Translations under genes and position numbers: made by a program
The notes under the pieces: generated by a model
Told to the model about the DNA's origin: nothing
Database searches by the model: none
Seen by the model: the letters and a program-made list of their open reading frames with translations, nothing else
Shown here: piece by piece, positions 14,471-20,744 of the stretch
Position numbering within the stretch: position 1 is the first letter of the stretch
Layout: each line of letters starts with the position of its first letter
DNA from: SG8-39 sp032125995
Lineage (GTDB): Bacteria > Pseudomonadota > Gammaproteobacteria > Burkholderiales > SG8-39
Assembly: GCA_032125995.1 (NCBI GenBank)
Contig: JAQBBQ010000036.1
Span: 1-20,744 of the forward strand
Direction: 5' to 3'
DNA length: 20,744 nucleotides

Positions 14471-15691
14471 ATGAAAACCGTCGACGTGAACGGCCGCCGC
14501 TACCGCTGGATGACGGAGCCCCTGGTCGTCGTCTGTGTGGACGGTTGCGAATATGACTATCTCGAAGGCGCGGTGGCCTCGGGGCGCGCCCCCTACCTCG
14601 GCCGGTTGCTGCGCGAAGGCACCGCCTTCAAGGGAGATTGCGTCGTGCCGAGCTTCACCAATCCGAACAACCTGTCGATCGTGACCGGGGTGCCGCCCGC
14701 GGTGCACGGCATCTGCGGCAATTACTTCTACGACCGCGAGGCGGACGCCGAAGTGATGATGAACGACCCGAAGTACCTGCGTGCACCGAGCGTGCTCGCC
14801 GCGTTTGCGGACGCCGGCGCCAGCGTCGCGGTGGTGACCGCGAAGGACAAGCTGCGCACGCTCCTCGGACACGGGTTGAAGGGCATTTGCTTTTCCTCGG
14901 AGAAGGCTGCGGAAGCGACCCTCGCGGACAACGGCATCGAGAACGTAGTCGCGTTTGTCGGCATGCCCGTGCCCTCGGTCTACAGCGCGGCGTTGTCGGA
15001 ATTTGTTTTCGCCGCGGGCCTGGAGCTCATGCAGACGCGCCGCCCCGATCTCATGTACCTCTCGACGACGGATTACATTCAGCACAAGTTCGCCCCGGGT
15101 AGCGAGGGCGCAAACGCCTTCTACGCGATGATGGACGGCTACCTCGGCAAGCTCGACGCGCTCGGCACCGTGCTTGCGCTTACCGCGGACCACGGCATGA
15201 ATGCGAAGACCCGCCCCGATGGGCGACCGAATGTCGTCTACCTGCAGGACCTGCTTGACGGCTGGATCGGTGCTGGGCGCACGCGCGTGATCCTCCCGAT
15301 CACCGACCCCTACGTCGTCCACCACGGTGCGCTCGGCTCCTTCGCCACGATCTATTTGGACGCGTCGGACCGCGCTTCGATCGGCGCGCGCCTCGCCGAA
15401 ATCGAGGGGATCGATCTCGTGCTGGCGAATGCGGAGGCCTGCGCACGATTCGAACTGCCGCCGGATCGCATGGGGGATCTGGTCGTCGTCTCGGGCAAGC
15501 ACGTGGTGCTTGGCACCAGCACCGCGCGCCACGACCTTTCGGGACTCGACGCGCCGCTGCGTTCGCACGGCGGCGTTTCGGAGCAGACCGTGCCGCTGCT
15601 GTTCAATCGGAAGACTGCTGGAATCCCGGGTAAAGCGCGTCTGCGAAACTTCGATATTCTCGACGTTGCGCTGAATCATCTAGACGCGTAG
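14471..15691 (+). CDS. phnA: phosphonoacetate hydrolase
   Basis: 406 residues, alkaline phosphatase superfamily, close to the known enzymes (~410). It splits the C-P bond of phosphonoacetate to acetate and phosphate with two metal ions. The catalytic residues are recognisable: D24 (VCVDGCEYD), nucleophile T63 (SFTNPNN), D201 and H205 (TTDYIQHKF), D240-H241 (TADHGMN) and H366 (LRSHGG). An SD-like TGGAG lies about 8 bases before ATG 14471. The usual partners phnW, phnY and the LysR regulator are absent from the window; only the DMT transporter is adjacent. Without the 2-AEP branch, phosphonoacetate itself may be the nutrient. Related type I phosphodiesterases are the main alternative, but the motif set and length favour PhnA. 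Confidence 0.92.
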   Translation: MKTVDVNGRRYRWMTEPLVVVCVDGCEYDYLEGAVASGRAPYLGRLLREGTAFKGDCVVPSFTNPNNLSIVTGVPPAVHGICGNYFYDREADAEVMMNDPKYLRAPSVLAAFADAGASVAVVTAKDKLRTLLGHGLKGICFSSEKAAEATLADNGIENVVAFVGMPVPSVYSAALSEFVFAAGLELMQTRRPDLMYLSTTDYIQHKFAPGSEGANAFYAMMDGYLGKLDALGTVLALTADHGMNAKTRPDGRPNVVYLQDLLDGWIGAGRTRVILPITDPYVVHHGALGSFATIYLDASDRASIGARLAEIEGIDLVLANAEACARFELPPDRMGDLVVVSGKHVVLGTSTARHDLSGLDAPLRSHGGVSEQTVPLLFNRKTAGIPGKARLRNFDILDVALNHLDA

Positions 15692-15736
15692 GCCATCTTG
15701 CGCGCGGCTGAGCAGTTGCGCGTTTGACGTTATTTC

Positions 15737-15740
15737 GGAG
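15737..15740 (+). promoter_or_regulatory. ribosome site deciding the cupin start
   Basis: GGAG is 7 bases before GTG 15748, the ideal distance, but 13 bases before the ATG at 15754. It therefore favours GTG as the start of the cupin gene. Confidence 0.4.
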
Positions 15741-15747
15741 ACACGCC

Positions 15748-16116
15748 GTGGAAATGTTTCGCGCAGCAGAGATGACGGTTTTATCCAACGCTGGCATCAC
15801 CTCACGCCAATTGCTCTTTCCGGAAAATTCTCGCTCCGAACGCGTGACGATCACGCGCGTCAATGTCGCGCCCGGCGCGAAGAATCCACCGCACCGTCAC
15901 GCTACGTCAGAGCAAATCTGGGTGGCGCTTCGGGGCCGTCGTCAGCTACTCCTGGAGAATGGAGCAACGGTGCTGTTCGCCGAGGGGGATGTGGTTCGAT
16001 TTGAGGACAATGATCTGCACGGCTTCGAAAACACCGGCGTGTCCGAATTCGAGTACCTGTCCGTGACATCGCCGCCGGTGAATTTTCGTGCTGCCTACGC
16101 GAAGGATTGGAAATGA
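15748..16116 (+). CDS. single-domain cupin protein
   Basis: 122 residues. Cupin motif 1 is PGAKNPPHRHATSEQIWVALRG in one stretch (~residues 45-66) with the His-x-His and Glu ligands, and motif 2 is GDVVRFEDNDLHGFEN with the second His and terminal Asn. The metal-binding set (two His, Glu, His) is intact, so it probably binds Fe, Mn or Zn in the cytoplasm. The function of such short cupins ranges from dioxygenase and isomerase to sugar or regulator binding, and I cannot choose. It follows phnA by 56 bp on the same strand but with no obvious functional link. GTG is preferred to the ATG six bases later; the chain would be 120 residues from that ATG. Confidence 0.8.
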   Translation: MEMFRAAEMTVLSNAGITSRQLLFPENSRSERVTITRVNVAPGAKNPPHRHATSEQIWVALRGRRQLLLENGATVLFAEGDVVRFEDNDLHGFENTGVSEFEYLSVTSPPVNFRAAYAKDWK

Positions 16117-16199
16117 CGGTCATTCGCGTGCGGGCGCGGACGGGGAACTTCCCTCCACTGCGTTGACGCGGCGACGAACCGCAAACGAAACTCGCGGGC

Positions 16200-16619
16200 T
16201 TAGGCCTGCTGCGGGAACGCGGCAATCTCCGGCAACGTATCCAGCCACGGTTGCCGGCTGCGCATCCAGATCTGCTTGTCGGGCTTGAGCCAGGACCGGT
16301 CGTCGAGCGTCCCGGGACGCAGCCGAATGTGCTCCGGCCAGGCCGCCGACGAGTGGTAGATGCGCACGCCGCAGCCGGGGCAGAAGTGCCCGCCGAGCGT
16401 GCGGCCGCTGTCGGCGACGCGGGAAAAGTCCTTCAGCTCGCCCTTGAGCAGTGTGAAGTGATCCCGACGCACGATCAGCGACATACCGAAGGCGCTCGCG
16501 GACTGGCGCTGGCACTCGCTGCAGTGACAGACGACGAGGCTCTCGGGCGCACCGCTGATGCGGTAACGGACGCCGCCGCACTGGCAGCCGCCTTCGCGGA
16601 TTTGAGTCGTGCTGGTCAT
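16200..16619 (-). CDS. GFA/CENP-V domain zinc protein
   Basis: 139 residues with the full GFA zinc-ligand pattern: C12-x-C14, C31-x-C33-x2-C36 and C80-x2-C83. The family includes Gfa, which speeds S-hydroxymethylglutathione formation from formaldehyde and glutathione, but most members have unproven functions. A GGGAGG ribosome site precedes ATG 16619 on the minus strand. It converges on the cupin gene (83-bp gap) and diverges from the solute-binding protein gene. No formaldehyde dehydrogenase gene is nearby, so the classic Gfa role is not supported by context. Confidence 0.88.
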   Translation of the reverse strand: MTSTTQIREGGCQCGGVRYRISGAPESLVVCHCSECQRQSASAFGMSLIVRRDHFTLLKGELKDFSRVADSGRTLGGHFCPGCGVRIYHSSAAWPEHIRLRPGTLDDRSWLKPDKQIWMRSRQPWLDTLPEIAAFPQQA

Positions 16620-16887
16620 GTTGCCTCCCTGGCGTAGTGCCCGATCGCCGTGGCCGGCATTCGGCGAACGGCATGGTACGACGCGTGGCGACGTTCAGCA
16701 CAAGGCGCCAGAGATGGTGTCACGCATACGAAAGAGGCATGCCTCCATCAGCAAGTTTGATAAAAATTCTCACTGGGTCAATCAATACTGCAACGCTGTT
16801 TACCGCAGCTTTCAAGAATCTCGACGACGGCTGCGAAGACATCCGCGGCGCGGGTTTTATCAATCCTTTATGGAGGGGGAACCAATT
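16620..16887. other. divergent leader between the GFA gene and the solute-binding protein gene
   Basis: 268 bp. The half next to the binding protein is clearly AT-richer (about 16750-16810) and probably contains its promoter. TTGATA at 16757 resembles a -35 element, but I see no convincing -10 at the right distance. A TGGAGGGGGA ribosome site lies 8 bases before ATG 16888. Confidence 0.45.
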
Positions 16888-17853
16888 ATGAAGAAACTTC
16901 TTTCGACCGGCCTGATGATGACCGCCCTTTTTGTCGGCGGCGCAACAATGGCCGCCGAGGACGTGGGCAAAGGGCACGACCACCGCACCTTCCATGCGAA
17001 TGGCGAGGTCAAGTACGGCCAGATTGGCGACAGCTACAGCGCCAATCTGGTCATGTACCTTGCGGGCAATCAATTCATGGTCATGGAGGAACTGATCGGC
17101 GACTTCATGAAGAAAAATCCCGCGATCAAGTCGGTTTTCGTTGAAACGATTCCGCCAGGCCAGATCCTGAACGCGCAACTGTTGAAGCAAGCCAAGGTCG
17201 AGGGCCAGAACCTAAACCAAAAGCCCGACATTTTCGCGAGCGTCAGCCTCGGCCACTTGAAACAGATGAAGGCCAAGGGCCGGATGGCGGAGTTCATGCT
17301 CTACATCCACAACAAGCTCGAGCTCATGGTGGCGAAGGGCAACCCCAAGGGCATCAAGGGCCCCAAGGATCTCGGGCGTGACGACCTCGTCCAGTCGCAT
17401 CCCAACCCGATCACCGAGGGGATATTCAAGTTCTATGGTTCCGAAATGCTGAAGGATCTGGATCTCTACCAAAAGGTCACGGGCGGGGCGATGTGCAAGA
17501 GCTGCTGGGCGGTGCCGAACAAGACCTGGTTCACCTCGCGTCACCATCGCGAGACGCCGGACCGAATCGAGAAGGGGACGGCCGACGTCGGTATCGTCTG
17601 GACCACCGAGGTGGTGGAGGCGAAGGCGCAGAAGCGCGCGATCGACGGGGTTGCGATACCGGCGCCGTACAACAAGTCGGACAAGGTCGGCTACGCGATC
17701 GGCAAGCTGCTGGACGGCAAGAATCAGGCGAATGCGGACAAGTACCTGGCCTATCTCGCGACCGGCGCGGCGCAGAACATCTATGCGAAGTACGGTTTCG
17801 TGAAGGCGAGCGCGGCGGGTCTCAAGCTAAAGCCCATCCCGGCCGCCAAATAG
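16888..17853 (+). CDS. orphan periplasmic type-2 solute-binding protein (ModA-like)
   Basis: 321 residues. A Sec signal peptide (MKKLL..., hydrophobic to ~20) is followed by a probable cleavage near residue 22-23. The mature part has the PBP type-2 layout of the ModA/sulfate-binding group: GDSYSANLVMYLAG near the start, PDIFASVSLGHLKQM (~113-127) matching the ModA-like 'aDvf(a/v)Sas...m' segment, LELMVAKGNP (144-153), and TADVGIVWTTEV (231-242). Unusual features are an HDH at 30-32 and a CKSC pair (C203, C206) followed by HH at 219-220. No ABC permease or ATPase gene is adjacent, so it may serve a distant transporter or a sensor, or bind a metal or oxyanion for another purpose. Molybdate as ligand is only a guess. 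Confidence 0.85.
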   Translation: MKKLLSTGLMMTALFVGGATMAAEDVGKGHDHRTFHANGEVKYGQIGDSYSANLVMYLAGNQFMVMEELIGDFMKKNPAIKSVFVETIPPGQILNAQLLKQAKVEGQNLNQKPDIFASVSLGHLKQMKAKGRMAEFMLYIHNKLELMVAKGNPKGIKGPKDLGRDDLVQSHPNPITEGIFKFYGSEMLKDLDLYQKVTGGAMCKSCWAVPNKTWFTSRHHRETPDRIEKGTADVGIVWTTEVVEAKAQKRAIDGVAIPAPYNKSDKVGYAIGKLLDGKNQANADKYLAYLATGAAQNIYAKYGFVKASAAGLKLKPIPAAK

Positions 17854-17897
17854 AAATCCGCGTACCGGTCCAGGGCGAACGCGACCCGCGCCGGTGT

Positions 17898-19049
17898 TCA
17901 AGCCGGCGTGGACGTCGCCTTCGCCGCCAGCGCGAGCACAGCCTCGGCCGCGCGGTCCGCGGCACCACGGCGCATGTCGGCGTGTAACGCGACGCCGGTC
18001 GTGCGCAGTTCACGTACGCGTTCCGGATCGTCTAGCCAGGCCATGACTGCCGCGGCCATGGGTTCGGCCCGCACCGCATGCTGGACGAACTCCGGGAACA
18101 GCGCGCGCCCGGCAATGATATTAGCCATCGCGATAAACGGCGTGCGCACCAGCGGGCGCAGGAGCAGGTAGCTCAGCCAGCTCAGGCGGTAGGCGACTAC
18201 GGCGGGACATTTCGCCAACAGCGCCTCGACGGTGGTTGTGCCCGAGGTGATCAACGCGACGTCACTCGCGCACAACAGCGCGCGCGCGGCGCCGGTGTGG
18301 AGCGCGAGTTTGAGCTGCGGCGTCCAGCGCGCGCGCTCGGCGTCGATGAACGCTGCCGCGCGTTCGTCGAGCGGTGCGCACAGGCAACGAATCGACGGGT
18401 CCTGCTGCTGCACCCGCGCTGCGGTCTCGAGGAAGGCCTGGGTGCAGAGCTGCAATTCCTGGCTGCGGCTGCCGGGCAGGAGCGCGAGAATGCGCGCATC
18501 GCCGGCAACGCCGAGGTGCTCACGGTACGCCGCGCGATCAATCTCGAGCGGAAATTCGTCTGCGAGCGGATGGCCGACGAACTCGCAGTGCAGGTCGGCG
18601 CCGGCGTAGTACGCCGGCTCGAACGGGAAAATGCAGAGCAGGAGATCTGCCGCGCGGGCGACCGTCGCCACGCGCCCCGCGCGCCAGGCCCAGACCGTGG
18701 GGCTGACGAAGTGTGCGGTGCGGATTCCTGACGCTCGCAGGCGCGCTTCGACGCTCAGCACGAAGTCCGGCACGTCCACACCGATGAAGACGTCGGGCGG
18801 GTCGTCGAGGAAACAGCGAACGACATCCTCGCGCAGGCGCCGCAGCCTCCCGTAGTGCCGCAGCACCTCGACGAATCCGACGACCGACAATTGATCGACG
18901 GAAAATCTCTGCTCGCAGCCCGCGGCGACCATCTGCGGTCCCGCCATGCCGTAGAAGCGTGCGCCGGGGTCCCGCTGCCGGATCGCCTCGATCAAGCTGG
19001 CGGCGAGGCGATCGCCCGAGGGCTCGCCGGCGACGATGCCGATTCGCAT
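17898..19049 (-). CDS. lpxB: lipid A disaccharide synthase
   Basis: 383 residues, GT19 family. It joins UDP-2,3-diacylglucosamine and lipid X at the inner membrane to make the lipid A disaccharide. Motifs in order: GEPSGD (8-13), IGVDVPDF (89-96), SPTVWAWR (116-123), FPFEPAYY, VGHPLAD (158-164), LLPGSRSQEL (190-199), and the C-terminal SGTTTVEALL and ANIIAGRALFPEFVQ. Some positions differ from the classical sequence (SGTTTVE for SGTATLE, AMANIIAGR for SLPNLLAGR). ATG 19049 shares one base with the lpxA stop (TGATG), and an upstream in-frame extension is rejected since it overlaps lpxA. It is the last gene of the unit and converges on the solute-binding protein gene with a 44-bp gap. Confidence 0.93.
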   Translation of the reverse strand: MRIGIVAGEPSGDRLAASLIEAIRQRDPGARFYGMAGPQMVAAGCEQRFSVDQLSVVGFVEVLRHYGRLRRLREDVVRCFLDDPPDVFIGVDVPDFVLSVEARLRASGIRTAHFVSPTVWAWRAGRVATVARAADLLLCIFPFEPAYYAGADLHCEFVGHPLADEFPLEIDRAAYREHLGVAGDARILALLPGSRSQELQLCTQAFLETAARVQQQDPSIRCLCAPLDERAAAFIDAERARWTPQLKLALHTGAARALLCASDVALITSGTTTVEALLAKCPAVVAYRLSWLSYLLLRPLVRTPFIAMANIIAGRALFPEFVQHAVRAEPMAAAVMAWLDDPERVRELRTTGVALHADMRRGAADRAAEAVLALAAKATSTPA

Positions 19050-19822
19050 CAGCGCGCGATGCCGCGCACGGATGCGCGGACGAAATCCGCGAGCCGCTGA
19101 ATGTAGATGCTCGACGGCGCCATCTCGTCGAGTCGCGCCTGGGCCTCGGCGCGGGTCAGACCGTCGCGCACCAGAACCTTGTAGGCGCGCCGCAGTCCGT
19201 CGATCTCCTCGGCGCTCAGGCCGCGCCGGCGCAGCCCGACGCGGTTGAGCCCGCGCGCGCGCGCGGTGTCGCCGCCGACGATGACGAAGGGTGGCGCGTC
19301 GTGCCACAGCATCGACCCGCCGGCGAGAAACGCGCTCTCGCCGATGCGGCAGAACTGGTGCACGGCGCAGAACCCGGAAAGGAACGCGTGGTCGCCGACC
19401 TCGACGTGACCCGCGAGCGCTGCGTGGTTGGCGAAGATCGTGTGGTTGCCGACGCGGCAGTCGTGCGCCACGTGCGCACCCGTCATCAGGTAGTTTTCGT
19501 TTCCGATGCGGGTTACGCCCTGGTCCTTCGGCGAGCCGCGGTTGACGCTGCAGTATTCCCGCAACACGTTGCCGTCGCCGATCTCGATGCGCGCGCCCGC
19601 GTCGTCTTCCAGATCCTTGATCTGTGCGCCTTCGCCGATGGCGCAGAACGGATAGATGCGGTTGTTGCGTCCGATGCGCGTCGGCCCGCGGATCACGACG
19701 TGCGCAGCGATCGTGGTTCCGGCGCCGATTTCCACGCCGGGACCGATGCTCGTCCAGGGGCCGATCTCGACGTCGGTACCGAGCACGGCGTCCGGGTGTA
19801 CGCGGCTATCCGGGTCGATCAT
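19049..19822 (-). CDS. lpxA: UDP-N-acetylglucosamine acyltransferase
   Basis: 257 residues from ATG 19822. It transfers a 3-hydroxyacyl chain from ACP to UDP-GlcNAc, the first step of lipid A. Left-handed beta-helix hexapeptide repeats fill residues ~1-190 and an alpha-helical tail follows. H117 and H120 (GAHVAHDC) correspond to E. coli H122 and catalytic H125; H139 and H155 (AVHQF) match H144 and H160. The C-terminus LADFVRASVRGIAR agrees with the family. A GTG at 19834 would add MPAR; ATG 19822 is preferred since MIDPDSRVHP aligns with the usual MID start. Neither has a clear ribosome site. It is 60 bp downstream of moeA; lpxD and fabZ are not adjacent. Confidence 0.92.
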   Translation of the reverse strand: MIDPDSRVHPDAVLGTDVEIGPWTSIGPGVEIGAGTTIAAHVVIRGPTRIGRNNRIYPFCAIGEGAQIKDLEDDAGARIEIGDGNVLREYCSVNRGSPKDQGVTRIGNENYLMTGAHVAHDCRVGNHTIFANHAALAGHVEVGDHAFLSGFCAVHQFCRIGESAFLAGGSMLWHDAPPFVIVGGDTARARGLNRVGLRRRGLSAEEIDGLRRAYKVLVRDGLTRAEAQARLDEMAPSSIYIQRLADFVRASVRGIAR

Positions 19823-19882
19823 TCGCGCAGGCACTGCGGATTTACGACGAGGGTCATGCGCGCCGCGCGTCGATGGTGGTTC

Positions 19883-20744
19883 TCAGACCAGTCCGTCGAA
19901 CAGTTGCACCTGCACCGGCTCGCCCGCCTCGACCCGGCCGCGCGCGTGCTCGAGCACGACGAAACAGTTCGCCTCCGACATCGAGCGCAGCACGCCGGCA
20001 CCCTGCTGACCGGTGCTTTTCACCTTCCACGCGGCGCCGTCACGGTAGAGGATGCCGCGCTGGTACTCGGTGCGCCCGGGCAGCTTGCGGAACGCATGCG
20101 CGGCCTCGGCGTGCAGCAGCGGCAGCGTGCAGTCGTCGCTGCGCCCGCTGAGAACAAGCAGCGCCTCGCGCACGAACTGATAGAAGGTCACCATTACGGC
20201 AACCGGATTGCCCGGCAGACCGAACAGGATGGCGTCGTCGATGCGGCCGAAGGCCATCGGCCGGCCCGGGCGCATGGCGATCTTCCAGAACAACACCTCG
20301 CCGAGCTTGGCCATCATTTGCTTGACGAAGTCGGCCTCGCCGACCGACACCCCGCCCGAGGTGACGATCGCATCGGCGCTCGCCCCCGCCTCGCGGAACG
20401 CGGCTTCGAGGCGTTGCGGGTCGTCGCGCACCACGCCCATGTCGATGCGCTCGACGCCGAGCCGGGTCAGCATGCCGTGCAGCGTGTAGCGGTTCGAGTC
20501 GTAGACCTGTCCTGCGGCGAGTGGTTGACCGATCGAAGTGAGCTCATCGCCGGTGGAGAAGAAGGCGACGCGCAGCCGGCGCGTGACCACGACTTCGGCG
20601 TTGCCGAGCGAGGCGACCAGACCCTGATCGGCCGGCTTGAGCGCGCGGCCGGGCCGCAGCACCGGCACGCCGGTCTTCAGATCCTCGCCCGCGGCGCGCA
20701 CATGCTGGCCCGGCTTCTGCCCAGCGGGAACGACGATGCGCGCG
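19883..20744 (-). CDS. moeA: molybdopterin molybdenumtransferase, 5'-truncated by window edge
   Basis: The C-terminal ~286 residues are present and the frame stays open to base 20744, so the N-terminus lies outside. MoeA inserts molybdate into adenylated molybdopterin to give active Mo cofactor. Recognisable segments are PGQHVRAAGEDL, FFSTGDEL, YDSNRYTL, VTSGGVSVGEADFVK, KIAMRPGRPMAFG and FGLPGNPVAVMVTF, followed by the C-terminal domain IV of beta strands (~180-286 of the visible part). Translation carries on upstream of the internal GTG at 20701, so that GTG is not the start. It is transcribed towards lpxA with a 60-bp gap. Confidence 0.95.
   Translation of the reverse strand, partial: ARIVVPAGQKPGQHVRAAGEDLKTGVPVLRPGRALKPADQGLVASLGNAEVVVTRRLRVAFFSTGDELTSIGQPLAAGQVYDSNRYTLHGMLTRLGVERIDMGVVRDDPQRLEAAFREAGASADAIVTSGGVSVGEADFVKQMMAKLGEVLFWKIAMRPGRPMAFGRIDDAILFGLPGNPVAVMVTFYQFVREALLVLSGRSDDCTLPLLHAEAAHAFRKLPGRTEYQRGILYRDGAAWKVKSTGQQGAGVLRSMSEANCFVVLEHARGRVEAGEPVQVQLFDGLV

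Noticed and set aside
13553..15679. 708-residue minus-strand open frame opposite the DMT and phnA genes
   Set aside because: It spans two well-recognised plus-strand genes and the gap between them, with no motif of its own.
16754..16793. TTGAT...ATCAA pair resembling an FNR/Anr box
   Set aside because: FNR boxes need a 4-bp spacer; here the half-sites are about 20 bp apart.
16609..16887. N-terminal extension of the solute-binding protein to 16609
   Set aside because: The signal peptide at 16888 with a strong ribosome site marks the real start; an extension would bury the signal peptide.
19050..19307. 86-residue N-terminal extension of LpxB
   Set aside because: The added residues are Arg/Ala-rich, overlap lpxA out of frame, and the MRIGIVAGEPSGD start matches the family.
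1..20744. CRISPR arrays, insertion sequences, rRNA genes
   Set aside because: No regularly spaced repeats, transposase frames or rRNA-like sequence were seen anywhere in the window.

Overview
The window is high-GC DNA (I estimate mid to high 60s percent) from a Gram-negative bacterium. The lipid A genes lpxA and lpxB, the dense operons, the frequent GTG/TTG starts and the mix of families (PhnA, MaoC/DUF35/thiolase, GMC oxidoreductase, orphan solute-binding protein) fit a betaproteobacterium best. That assignment is inference; there is no rRNA or other phylogenetic marker in the window.

Layout. (1) 1-2529, plus strand: the end of an MvhD/FrhD-type iron-sulfur protein, a one-helix membrane-anchored protein, a stand-alone heme-copper-oxidase subunit I-like protein and a 61-residue two-helix membrane protein, in one tight operon. 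A terminator-like hairpin and short repeats follow. (2) 2784-5785: otsA-otsB for trehalose synthesis; this OtsA carries an unusual receptor-like membrane and extracytoplasmic N-terminal module. (3) 5859-9643: an M20 amidohydrolase, then a tight cluster of hotdog thioesterase, DUF35 zinc-ribbon/OB-fold protein, Cys-less thiolase-like protein and MaoC hydratase. The last three resemble the hydratase plus retro-aldolase modules of sterol and acyl-CoA side-chain catabolism. (4) 9644-11946: an AT-richer insert with a long palindromic operator, hipB, hipA and a coupled 77-codon ORF that may be a third component. (5) 11921-15691: a minus-strand GMC oxidoreductase, divergent from a DMT/EamA transporter followed 18 bp later by phosphonoacetate hydrolase phnA. 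(6) 15748-17853: a cupin, a minus-strand GFA-family zinc protein, and an orphan periplasmic ModA-like binding protein. (7) 17898-20744, minus strand: moeA (5' end outside the window), lpxA and lpxB.

How the genes may work together. In region 1 an electron-handling iron-sulfur protein next to an oxidase-like catalytic subunit with no CuA subunit, CcoO or CcoP suggests an uncharacterised membrane redox complex; this is the best candidate for an undescribed system. OtsA and OtsB make trehalose through trehalose-6-phosphate, and the fused sensor-like domain could tie the pathway to envelope or osmotic signals. HipB and HipA form a kinase toxin-antitoxin pair, probably autorepressed through the palindrome. 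DMT transporter plus PhnA could import phosphonoacetate or a related compound and release acetate and phosphate. lpxA and lpxB act in sequence in lipid A synthesis but here sit next to moeA, not next to lpxD-fabZ.
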